NCBI RefSeq assembly: GCF_014287955.1
Contig: NZ_JACOPD010000009.1
Coordinates: 57,725 to 121,724 of the forward strand
DNA length: 64,000 nt
Reading direction: 5' to 3'
Source of the DNA: Lachnospira hominis (ex Liu et al. 2021)
GTDB lineage: Bacteria > Bacillota > Clostridia > Lachnospirales > Lachnospiraceae
Made by a program: the position numbers and the translations under genes. Within the stretch, counting starts at the first letter, position 1. Each line of letters starts with the position of its first letter. Below, piece after piece: positions 19,524-27,773 of this stretch. Under the pieces are notes generated by a model. It had not been told where the DNA came from and searched no databases. It saw only the letters and a list, made by a program, of their open reading frames with translations.

Positions 19524-21251
19524 ATGTTAAGAAGAATTTTTTCTTACATGAAACAATATAAAAAATATGCTTATCTGGCATTATTTTGTATTGCTGTTGA
19601 AGTGGTACTTGAACTTATGGTTCCGCTTATAATGGCAGATTTAATAGACACCGGAGTGGCTAATGCAGACGAGATGTATATCTATAAGAAAGGTATACAG
19701 ATGGTCTGCTGTGCTGCTGCGGCTTTATTTTTTGGAATAGGGAGCTCAAGATTTTCTGCACTTGCGGGTCAGGGACTTGGTGCTAATTTAAGAAAGGCTG
19801 AATATGAGAAATTACAGTCATATTCATTTACAAATATAGACCATTTCAGGGTATCATCACTTGTTACAAGGCTTACAAGTGATGTTACAAATATTCAGAA
19901 TTCAGTGTCAACAGGTATGAGACCATTTGGACGAAGCCCTGTTATGCTTATATTTGCCACAGGAATTGCATTCAGCATTAATTCAAAGCTGGCACTTGTA
20001 TTTTTTGTCGCACTGCCGGTTCTTGCAATTCTGCTTGTTGCAATAATATTGAATGTCCGTCCGCTATATTCAAAGATGCAGTCGGCGATAGATTTGCTTA
20101 ACAGAACGATTCAGGAAAATCTTACAGCAGTAAGAGTAGTTAAATCATACGTCCGTGGAGATTATGAGACAGCTAAATTTGAAGAGGCGAATCTTAATCT
20201 TAAAAATGAATCCGAAAAAGCATTTGGAATTTCAGTACTTAATATGCCATCATTTCAATTTGTAATGTATGGTACAATTCTGGCACTTCTCTTATTCGGA
20301 GGCCATCTTGTAAACAGGGGACAGTTAAAAATCGGTGAACTTACAGGTTTTTTAAGTTATGTACTGCTTATACTCAATTCACTTATGATGATGTCCAATG
20401 TATTTCTTATGATGACACGTTCCCTTGCGTCTGGTGCAAGAATCGTTGAGGTAATAGATGAAAAAATTGATATGACTGATGAGTCTGCCGAGGATATAAG
20501 CGTTGAAAAGGGTGGAATCGAATTTGAAAATGTATGGTTTAAATATAAAAAAGAAGCAAAAGAGTATGTACTTTCTGATGTTTCTTTTAAAATAGAGCCG
20601 GGGCAGACAGTCGGAATTATAGGTCAGACAGGTTCTGCGAAGACAACGCTTGTACAGCTTATCCCCAGACTTTATGATGTAACACAAGGAACTGTAAAAA
20701 TAGATGGTGTTGATGTCAGAAAATATCCTATGAAGCATTTGCGTGATGCAGTTTCAGTTGTTCTTCAGAAAAATACTCTGTTTTCAGGAACAGTGCTTTC
20801 AAATTTAAAATGGGGTGATGATAATGCTTCTATGGAAGAAATTGACAAAGCGTGCCACATTGCGTGTGTAGATGAATTCATTGACAGACTGCCTGATGGA
20901 TACATGACAAAGATTGAACAGGGTGGTGTTAATGTTTCAGGTGGACAGAAACAGAGACTTTGTATTGCAAGAGCAATATTAAAAAAACCTAAGGTGCTTA
21001 TTCTTGATGATTCAACGAGTGCGGTTGATACTGCGACAGAAGCAAAAATCAGGGAAGGACTTGCTAAGGAACTTCCTGACATGACAAAGATTATAATTGC
21101 ACAGCGAATTTCATCAGTACGTCATGCAGACCAGATTATTATTCTTGATAAAGGCAGGGTAAACGGAATCGGAACACATGAAAGCCTGCTTGCAGAAAAT
21201 ACGATTTATCAGGAAATATATGAATCCCAGAAGGAAGGAGCTGATTTATAA
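19524..21251 (+). CDS. heterodimeric ABC exporter, degenerate half
   Basis: 575-residue fusion of a six-helix membrane domain (about 1-310) and an ATPase domain. Walker A is GQTGSAKT (367-374) with Ala in place of the last Gly, signature VSGGQKQR, and Walker B LILDDSTSAVD with D496 where a catalytic Glu is normal. This marks the non-hydrolysing half of a TM287/288-type heterodimer. GGAGGTG sets the start at 19524. It overlaps its partner by one base (TAATG). Transport substrate unknown; drug or peptide export is usual for the family. Confidence 0.87.
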   Translation: MLRRIFSYMKQYKKYAYLALFCIAVEVVLELMVPLIMADLIDTGVANADEMYIYKKGIQMVCCAAAALFFGIGSSRFSALAGQGLGANLRKAEYEKLQSYSFTNIDHFRVSSLVTRLTSDVTNIQNSVSTGMRPFGRSPVMLIFATGIAFSINSKLALVFFVALPVLAILLVAIILNVRPLYSKMQSAIDLLNRTIQENLTAVRVVKSYVRGDYETAKFEEANLNLKNESEKAFGISVLNMPSFQFVMYGTILALLLFGGHLVNRGQLKIGELTGFLSYVLLILNSLMMMSNVFLMMTRSLASGARIVEVIDEKIDMTDESAEDISVEKGGIEFENVWFKYKKEAKEYVLSDVSFKIEPGQTVGIIGQTGSAKTTLVQLIPRLYDVTQGTVKIDGVDVRKYPMKHLRDAVSVVLQKNTLFSGTVLSNLKWGDDNASMEEIDKACHIACVDEFIDRLPDGYMTKIEQGGVNVSGGQKQRLCIARAILKKPKVLILDDSTSAVDTATEAKIREGLAKELPDMTKIIIAQRISSVRHADQIIILDKGRVNGIGTHESLLAENTIYQEIYESQKEGADL

Positions 21252-23107
21252 TGGCAAAATATGTAGGATATAAAAGACCAAAAGATACAAAGAAAACGTT
21301 AAAACATCTTTTTGCATATCTTGGAATGCACAAATGGGCATTTCTATCCGTAGCGGTCCTTGTGTTTATAAGTGCAGGTGCTAATATAATGGGTACATAT
21401 CTTATAAAACCAGTTGTCAATAAATTCATTACTCCGGGAGATATGCATGGGCTTTTTAAAGCTGTGGCAGGAATGGGTATCATGTATCTTTGTGGTGCAA
21501 TGGCGACGCTTTTTTATAACAGGCTTATGGTAAAGACATCTCAGAAAGTAATTCAGGAAATCAGAAAGGATTTATTTAATCATACACAAAAGCTTCCTTT
21601 GAAATATTTTGACGCACATACACATGGTGAACTTATGAGCCGTTTCACCAATGATGTAGATACAGTACAGGAGGCTATGAATAATAGTTTTGCAATGATT
21701 ATCCAGAGTTTCATGATGCTTTTTGGAACAATTACCATGATGATGGTTTTAAGTATAAGACTTTCAATGATAGTAGTCATATTTCTAATCATTATGTTTA
21801 TCTTTATAAAATACAACGGAAAGCACAGTAAAAAATATTTTAACAGACAGCAGGAAGAACTTGGTAAAATAAATGGTTTTGTTCAGGAAATGACTGCCGG
21901 ACAGAAAGTGGAAAAAGTATTTAACCATGAAGAAAAAGATTTTGAGGAATTTTGCAGATTAAATGAAAATTTCAGGAAAGAATCAACAAGTGCATTGACA
22001 TATGCAGGTTTTATGATACCTGTTATAGTCAGTCTTTCATATCTTAATTATGCAGTATCAGCGTGCGTCGGAGGAATATTTACAATAAAAGGAATTATGG
22101 ATCTTGGAAGTCTTTCTGCATATCTTGTATATGTAAGACAGTCTGCCATGCCGCTTAACCAGTTTACACAGCAGATAAATTTTCTGTTGTCGGCATTGTC
22201 AGGTGCTGAGCGTATATTTGACATGATGGATGAAGAACCTGAGATTGATGAGGGAAATATCACATTGTGTAATGTCAGACGTAATGAGGATAATTCACTT
22301 AGTGAATGTGAAGAAAAAACAGGAATATTTGCATGGAAAGTGCCTGAAAATGACACATATAAATATATCGAATTAAAGGGTGATGTACGTTTTGATAATG
22401 TTGTATTTGGATATACACCCGAAAAAACGATACTTAATAAAATATCGCTTTATGCAAAGCCGGGTCAGAAGATTGCTTTTGTCGGCTCGACAGGTGCAGG
22501 AAAGACTACGATTGTCAATCTTATTAATAGATTTTATGAAATATCATCAGGAACAATTTATTATGACGGAATAGATATAAGGCGGATAAAAAAAGATGAT
22601 TTACGTCATTCACTTTCAATGGTAATACAGGATACACATCTTTTTACAGGCACAATTGCTGATAATATAAGATATGGAAATCTTTTTGCGACAGATGAAG
22701 AAGTAAGACAGGCAGCAATAATTGCCAATGCAGATTCATTTATAAAAAGACTGCCTGATGGATACGATACAATGCTTTATTCAGATGGAAGCAATCTTTC
22801 ACAGGGACAGAGACAGCTCCTTGCGATTGCAAGAGCCGCTGTGTCAAAGCCGCCTGTACTTATTCTTGATGAGGCAACAAGTTCAATTGATACGAGAACA
22901 GAGAGACTTATCGAAAAAGGCATGGATGCCATTATGGAGGGCAGGACAGTCTTTGTAATAGCACACAGGCTTTCTACAGTAAGGAATTCCAAGGCAATTA
23001 TGGTGCTTGAAAAAGGTGAAATTATTGAGCGTGGAAGCCATGAGGAACTGTTGGAGCAAAAAGGAAGATATTACAGATTGTATACAGGGCAGTTTGAACT
23101 TGAATAA
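21251..23107 (+). CDS. heterodimeric ABC exporter, active half
   Basis: 618-residue partner. Membrane domain about 1-330, then an acidic linker insert (about 335-375) not needed for the fold, then the ATPase domain: Walker A GSTGAGKT (412-419), signature LSQGQRQ, Walker B with the intact catalytic E541 (LILDEATSSID). The pairing of an intact and a degenerate site matches asymmetrical exporters. Its start overlaps the upstream stop by 1 bp, which implies 1:1 synthesis. The MarR regulator follows after 82 bp. Confidence 0.88.
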   Translation: MAKYVGYKRPKDTKKTLKHLFAYLGMHKWAFLSVAVLVFISAGANIMGTYLIKPVVNKFITPGDMHGLFKAVAGMGIMYLCGAMATLFYNRLMVKTSQKVIQEIRKDLFNHTQKLPLKYFDAHTHGELMSRFTNDVDTVQEAMNNSFAMIIQSFMMLFGTITMMMVLSIRLSMIVVIFLIIMFIFIKYNGKHSKKYFNRQQEELGKINGFVQEMTAGQKVEKVFNHEEKDFEEFCRLNENFRKESTSALTYAGFMIPVIVSLSYLNYAVSACVGGIFTIKGIMDLGSLSAYLVYVRQSAMPLNQFTQQINFLLSALSGAERIFDMMDEEPEIDEGNITLCNVRRNEDNSLSECEEKTGIFAWKVPENDTYKYIELKGDVRFDNVVFGYTPEKTILNKISLYAKPGQKIAFVGSTGAGKTTIVNLINRFYEISSGTIYYDGIDIRRIKKDDLRHSLSMVIQDTHLFTGTIADNIRYGNLFATDEEVRQAAIIANADSFIKRLPDGYDTMLYSDGSNLSQGQRQLLAIARAAVSKPPVLILDEATSSIDTRTERLIEKGMDAIMEGRTVFVIAHRLSTVRNSKAIMVLEKGEIIERGSHEELLEQKGRYYRLYTGQFELE

Positions 23108-23189
23108 AATAAGTTATATAATAATGTGGATATAGACAATTGGGTATTGAAGATGCAATATATTAAATATAAAAAGAGGTTTTTACTTT

Positions 23190-23636
23190 ATGAAACATGA
23201 AGATATCAAAAATATATTATTTAAAATAGAGCTTTCAAGAAGAAATTTTTTAAGACCGTATTTTATAGAAATAGGTCTCACAGTCGGGCAGGGACAGCCG
23301 AGAATTTTAAGGGAGTTATATCTGTCGGGACCGATGAATCAAAGAGAACTTGCAGATGCATGTTTCCTTGATGTGACAACAATGTCAAGAACAATTGACC
23401 GGCTTGTTTCTGCCGGCCTGATTGTTCGTGAAAGCAATCCAGAGTGCAGACGTTCATTTATTATATCACTTACAGATAACGGAAGGAAAAAGGCCGAAGA
23501 TGTAATAGATATATTTGCTATGGCTGACGAAGTATTCTGCGAAAATATAAGTGAAGAAGAACTCGAAAGCTTTTGCAAAACAGCACAAAAGATTGAAAAT
23601 AATATTATTTGTAAAGCCAGTCAGAAAACTGAGTGA
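23190..23636 (+). CDS. MarR-family transcriptional regulator
   Basis: 148-residue winged-helix regulator. Recognition region about 45-100 (MNQRELADACFLDVTTMSR, then the wing with RRSFIISLTDNGRKK). Likely represses the exporter from the palindrome at 19493-19506 and is itself probably co-transcribed with the exporter. AAGAGG precedes the ATG. The last 32 bp overlap the 3' end of the convergent ktrA gene, and the matching terminator lies further on, inside ktrA. Confidence 0.85.
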   Translation: MKHEDIKNILFKIELSRRNFLRPYFIEIGLTVGQGQPRILRELYLSGPMNQRELADACFLDVTTMSRTIDRLVSAGLIVRESNPECRRSFIISLTDNGRKKAEDVIDIFAMADEVFCENISEEELESFCKTAQKIENNIICKASQKTE

Positions 23637-24282
23637 GACTGTCACGTCCGCCACATATATATAATACGTCATCTTTCTGGAAAGTATAATGAGGGTCAAC
23701 GGTGTTGGAAACAACACCGCTTTTTTCAATTGCAATAATATTCAGGTTAAAACGTGAACGCAGATTGAGATCAATTACACTTTTTCCGATAGCATTGGCA
23801 GGAATTTTCATCTTTGAAACATTAATCTGTTCACTAAGCTGTACAAAATCGATTACACTTGAAGTAATGAGACGGTTGGCAAGTCTTATAGCCATATCGC
23901 GTTCCGGATATACAACTTCAGCACCGAGTTTTTCAAGAATCTCACCATGTTCAGCACTTTTGGCTTTTGAAATTACATGTGGAATTCCCATTGATACAAG
24001 ATTAAGAGTTGTAAGTATTGAAGTGTCGAGCTGTTCGCCGATACACACGACAGCAACATCACAATTCTGTATACCAGTGGATTGAAGTGATTTTTTATCT
24101 ATATTTTTAACGACAAATGCATTTTCAGTATATTCACGAAGCTCTGCAACTTTTTCTTCATCGCAGTCAATTATGAGAATATCATTGCCTTCTTTTGCAA
24201 GCTCAATAGCAAGAGCATATCCAAATCTACCGATTCCGACAATTCCGTATGAAGTTGTATTACTTTTTGATTTCTTAAACAT
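23605..24282 (-). CDS. ktrA: potassium uptake protein KtrA/TrkA (RCK subunit)
   Basis: 225-residue cytoplasmic regulatory subunit of a Ktr potassium channel. N-terminal Rossmann (RCK-N) domain with GIVGIGRFG at 13-21 and the acidic end of strand 2 (IIDCDEEKV), then an RCK-C domain from about 140. It forms the octameric gating ring under KtrB, encoded just upstream on the same strand. AAGGAG lies 12 bp before the ATG. The 3' end overlaps marR (23605-23636). Confidence 0.88.
   Translation of the reverse strand: MFKKSKSNTTSYGIVGIGRFGYALAIELAKEGNDILIIDCDEEKVAELREYTENAFVVKNIDKKSLQSTGIQNCDVAVVCIGEQLDTSILTTLNLVSMGIPHVISKAKSAEHGEILEKLGAEVVYPERDMAIRLANRLITSSVIDFVQLSEQINVSKMKIPANAIGKSVIDLNLRSRFNLNIIAIEKSGVVSNTVDPHYTFQKDDVLYICGGRDSLTQFSDWLYK
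23700..23726 (+). terminator. intrinsic terminator for the marR side, inside ktrA
   Basis: Perfect 8-bp stem CGGTGTTG (23700-23707) / CAACACCG (23712-23719) with a GAAA loop, then CTTTTTT. It points rightward and would end marR transcripts about 65-90 bp past the marR stop, within the antisense of the ktrA coding region. Confidence 0.9.
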
Positions 24283-24366
24283 AAAATTATAAATCTCCTT
24301 GTATCTAAGTTTATGTAGGCTGTGAGCCGTATTCGCATGTTATGGACTGCCAAAGATGCGTCAGTT

Positions 24367-25665
24367 TTAGCCGACAGATATATTTCCTTCCGGGTAAGAA
24401 ACACGCTCACCTTTGCTGAAATACCATACTGTTACAATCGTTAGCGGACCTAGGCGACCGGCATACATTATTATAATTGAAAGAAGCTTTGCCCCCATTC
24501 CTAACTGCTGAGTTATTCCTGTTGATAATCCTGATGTGCTGAATGCACTTGTTACTTCAAAAAATACATCTATAAAAGAAAGCTCGGGTTGTAAAACAAG
24601 CATAATATAAGTTCCGGTAAGAACTATGGCAGCTCCGATAGCTGTTATAATTGCAGCTTTGCTGAAAGCATTTTTTGGAACAGCATAGTGAAAAGCCTTT
24701 TCAGATTTGTTTGTAGCTGCAGATTTGATTCCCTGCAATAAAACAAAAAATGTGCTCGTCTTTATACCGCCGCCGGTTGAACCTGGAGATGCACCTATAA
24801 ACATAAGTATAATCACAACGAGAAGTCCGGCTGATGAAAAGTTACCGAGTGGATATGTTGAAAAACCGGCTGTTCTTGTTGAAAAACTAAGGAAAAAAGC
24901 ACCAAGCCATGAAATATTTTCAGTTGTCTTAATGAGAAGTGTACCTGAAACAATAAGGAACAGACTCATTGAAATTACAACACGCGAATGCATAGAGAGC
25001 TTTTTCCAGTGAAAATGTTTAATTCTTAATTCACGGATTACAAGAAAACCGATACCTCCAAAGAATATGAGCACACAAGTTATAATATTAAGTGTAAAAT
25101 TATCATAATATCCTGTAAGACTCCGGTAATTGCCAAGAATATCAAATCCGGAATTGTTAAATGCCGCAATTGAGTGGAACAGGCTTATTCCGAGAGCCTC
25201 AACGGGCGGATAATCCTTAGAAAATACAATATAACTTAACATGGCACCGACCAGCTCAAAAAAAACTGTTGTCATAAAAATATCGCGGATAAATATAATC
25301 ATGCCTTTTCCGGAATCAACATTAAGAGCATCACGGATAAGGCTTCGTCCTTTCATATTAACTTTTTTTCCCATGGCAATGATAATTCCGGCACCGATGG
25401 CAGTAACACCAAGACCGCCAATCTGAATGAGCATAGCAAGGAAAAATTGTCCAAGAGGAGTAAATGTATCTTTGGCATCAACACTTACAAGTCCGGTTAC
25501 GCAGACAGCACTTGTTGATGTGTAAAGCGAGTCTATATATTCAAGATGCACGCCCGGTCGTACACTGCATGGCAGCATAAGAAGTATTGAGCCTGTAAGT
25601 ATTGCAATAGCAAATCCAAGAGCAATAATGCGTGATGTGGATAACTTTTTAAGTAACATGAACAT
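24367..25665 (-). CDS. ktrB: potassium transporter KtrB/TrkH
   Basis: 432-residue ion-conducting subunit, about 8-10 membrane segments in four M1-P-M2 repeats. Filter-region signatures are visible, such as TSTSAVCVTGL (first), FNNSGFD (second), STRTAGFST (third) and TSAFSTSGLS (fourth). The ATG at 25665 gives MFMLLKKLSTSR, matching the short N-terminus of KtrB proteins, with AAAGGA upstream; a TTG at 25701 would add 12 residues but has no ribosome binding site. It lies 28 bp after the TetR gene and 84 bp before ktrA. Confidence 0.88.
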   Translation of the reverse strand: MFMLLKKLSTSRIIALGFAIAILTGSILLMLPCSVRPGVHLEYIDSLYTSTSAVCVTGLVSVDAKDTFTPLGQFFLAMLIQIGGLGVTAIGAGIIIAMGKKVNMKGRSLIRDALNVDSGKGMIIFIRDIFMTTVFFELVGAMLSYIVFSKDYPPVEALGISLFHSIAAFNNSGFDILGNYRSLTGYYDNFTLNIITCVLIFFGGIGFLVIRELRIKHFHWKKLSMHSRVVISMSLFLIVSGTLLIKTTENISWLGAFFLSFSTRTAGFSTYPLGNFSSAGLLVVIILMFIGASPGSTGGGIKTSTFFVLLQGIKSAATNKSEKAFHYAVPKNAFSKAAIITAIGAAIVLTGTYIMLVLQPELSFIDVFFEVTSAFSTSGLSTGITQQLGMGAKLLSIIIMYAGRLGPLTIVTVWYFSKGERVSYPEGNISVG

Positions 25666-25693
25666 CTGTGTAAAGGTCCTTTCATTTTTGTTT

Positions 25694-26338
25694 TTAAACA
25701 AGTGGTGTCATAACCGGTGTAAAACGTGGTGCAACACTTATATAAAACTTATGAACTTTTTCAATATATGAGTCAGCTTCACTTTTGTTATGACCAAGGA
25801 AGTGAAGCTGCTGTTCAAGATAATATCTTAAATAGGTATCTGTCTTAATCTCACCTTTGTGATTGAGAACGTAATCTACAACGGCAGGTTTGATGGCCGA
25901 TATACTTATTGTTGCAAGCATTGTATATTCCGGTGTCTGTGCATATTCTGAAGAATAGCGGCAGAATACATCGGAGATATGTTCCTGGATAAAACGTCTG
26001 TTTTTTGGTTCACCACCGATAAATTCATGAAAAAAATTGCCATATTTTTCATTTGTAATACAAAGATAAAGTTCAAGTGTACTAGAGAACAGGAACAGCG
26101 TAAGCTCGTCCATATCAGGAAAATATTCTGCGATAAGTTCATCAAACCTGTCACGGATACTGCTGTATATTATAAGTCCCATCTCGTTTTTATTTTTAAA
26201 GTAATAATTCAAAAGTCCAAGATTAGTATTGGCTTTTTCAGAAATCATGCGGGCAGTTGTTTTATGGAATCCATATTCATAAAATAAATCTCTTGCCACA
26301 AAAAGAATTCTGTTTTTTGTTTCTTCACCTTTTGACAT
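25694..26338 (-). CDS. TetR-family transcriptional regulator
   Basis: 214-residue regulator. N-terminal HTH about residues 5-55 (FYEYGFHKTTARMISEKANTNLGLLNYYF, in pieces a clear TetR recognition helix). The C-terminal ligand domain shows no family I recognise. The ATG at 26338 has GGAGAG 6 bp upstream; a TTG at 26350 is less likely. First gene of a unit with ktrB and ktrA. An inverted repeat over its own promoter suggests autoregulation, and hence control of potassium uptake. Confidence 0.85.
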   Translation of the reverse strand: MSKGEETKNRILFVARDLFYEYGFHKTTARMISEKANTNLGLLNYYFKNKNEMGLIIYSSIRDRFDELIAEYFPDMDELTLFLFSSTLELYLCITNEKYGNFFHEFIGGEPKNRRFIQEHISDVFCRYSSEYAQTPEYTMLATISISAIKPAVVDYVLNHKGEIKTDTYLRYYLEQQLHFLGHNKSEADSYIEKVHKFYISVAPRFTPVMTPLV

Positions 26339-26356
26339 GATACTCTCCAATTCTTA

Positions 26357-26400
26357 TACTAATTTAGTATTAGTATACCACTGATGATATATGGTGTCAA
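26357..26400 (-). promoter_or_regulatory. promoter and TetR operator for tetR-ktrB-ktrA
   Basis: On the minus strand TTGACA (complement of 26395-26400), 17-bp spacer, TATACT (complement of 26372-26377). The inverted repeat TACTAAT (26357-26363) / ATTAGTA (26369-26375) overlaps the -10 box and start point, as expected for an autorepressor. Confidence 0.75.
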
Positions 26401-26428
26401 TGATGCATTGTAAAATGAGAACATTGTA

Positions 26429-27436
26429 CTATTTATTGATTACACTTGTAGGACAGCCGTCGAGATATGCCTTGAAATTAGATATGGCAACCGAAACTGA
26501 ACGCAGTCTTGATGTCTTTGGCAGGTATGCGATATGGTCTGTTATCGTAGCGTTTTCACAGTGAAGGATTCCAAGGTCATGGCGTGGGGGCTCCTCACTT
26601 ATGACATCAAGACCGGCGGCATAAATTTTGCCTGAATTTAAGGCATTAACGAGGTCATCCTCATTTATAAGACCACCACGGGATGTGTTTATTAATATAA
26701 CGCCGTCTTTCATTTTAGCAATGCTTTCTTTATTAATAATGTTTTTAGTTGCATCGGTAAGAGGTGTGTGAAGCGATATTACATCCGAGCGTGACAAAAC
26801 TTGATCAAGACTTACCTGCTCTATAAAATCATATTCGGCACCGGTTTTTAAATGTCTGTTGAAAGAAATAACATTCATACCAAAGCCTTTTGCAATAAGT
26901 GCAGCATGATAACCTATTTTTCCAAGACCGATGATGCCGAAAGTCATACCGTTAAGTTCTATCTGGTCACTCAATCCGAACATGTAACGTGGAGATGGAT
27001 CATTTACCCAGTCATGTGTCTTAACATAGCTGCTGTGAAGTTCAACCTTATGGCATATATCAAGAAGAAGAGCAAATGCAAATTCTGCGATTGTAGAAGC
27101 ACCATAGGCTGTATTGGTTATCGTAACACCGTATTTGTGTGTAAGTTCAACATCAAATTCCTCATATCCGTGAGCCATTCCGGCCATATATTTAAGCTTT
27201 GCATGTTTAATAAAGAAATCCTCAGTGATAAGGTCTTTCCTTAAATAAACGCCGATTACGGCCTCGGTATCTGAATCAATAATATTGCTTATTTCTTCAG
27301 ATGTAAGAGATTTGTCATAAGTATAAAAATGACATTCAAGACCGGGAATTAATTCAAGCATATGCCATTTTTCCATCATTTCATTAAGAGTTATGTCCAA
27401 ACTTTTTGGTTTACTTACTAATACCTGTACTTTCAT
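26429..27436 (-). CDS. D-2-hydroxyacid dehydrogenase, copy 1
   Basis: 335-residue NAD(P)-dependent oxidoreductase of the D-isomer 2-hydroxyacid family. Nucleotide-binding GLGKIG motif in the middle, catalytic Arg in NTSRGG, Glu in ISEEPP and His in TDHIAYLP. Reduces a 2-oxo acid to a D-2-hydroxy acid or the reverse; substrate unknown. AAAGGA precedes the ATG at 27436. It is upstream of, and in the same direction as, the tetR-ktr unit, and divergent from the MATE gene. A second, dissimilar family member lies at 36184. Confidence 0.85.
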   Translation of the reverse strand: MKVQVLVSKPKSLDITLNEMMEKWHMLELIPGLECHFYTYDKSLTSEEISNIIDSDTEAVIGVYLRKDLITEDFFIKHAKLKYMAGMAHGYEEFDVELTHKYGVTITNTAYGASTIAEFAFALLLDICHKVELHSSYVKTHDWVNDPSPRYMFGLSDQIELNGMTFGIIGLGKIGYHAALIAKGFGMNVISFNRHLKTGAEYDFIEQVSLDQVLSRSDVISLHTPLTDATKNIINKESIAKMKDGVILINTSRGGLINEDDLVNALNSGKIYAAGLDVISEEPPRHDLGILHCENATITDHIAYLPKTSRLRSVSVAISNFKAYLDGCPTSVINK

Positions 27437-27519
27437 AGCAGTCAGTCCTTTCTTATTTTATATTATTTTATATCAGCAGCAGAAGCTGTTAAAAGCTGTC
27501 CATCTGCTTTATATAAAAG

Positions 27520-27570
27520 AGTTTAAATTATACATGTATAAAAGTCAAGATACTGTTTTAACGCGTTAAA
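27520..27570 (-). promoter_or_regulatory. possible promoter and 14-bp palindrome upstream of dehydrogenase 1
   Basis: On the minus strand TTGACT (complement of 27543-27548), 17-bp spacer, TAAACT (complement of 27520-27525). Just upstream is the perfect palindrome TTTAACGCGTTAAA (27557-27570), with the central CG typical of LacI/GalR-type operators. The rest of the 337-bp divergent gap is AT-rich without a visible gene. Confidence 0.4.
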
Positions 27571-27697
27571 GAAAGTTTTAAAGACAATTAAAATCATATA
27601 TAACTTAATATAATATGGTGAAAATGGAAAATAACCTAATTATGTTAAATAAAAATCAAAAAACACTAAAGTTGTGTATGAAGTATAAAAATACATA

Positions 27698-27726
27698 TTG
27701 ACAAAATGATTATACGTGTGTAATAT
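27698..27726 (+). promoter_or_regulatory. promoter for MATE gene
   Basis: TTGACA (27698-27703), 17-bp spacer, TAATAT (27721-27726), 48 bp before the ATG. Confidence 0.7.
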
Positions 27727-27773
27727 AAGCTCATGCAAAACAAAAGCATAAAACAAAAAAGTGAGGTGATGAC

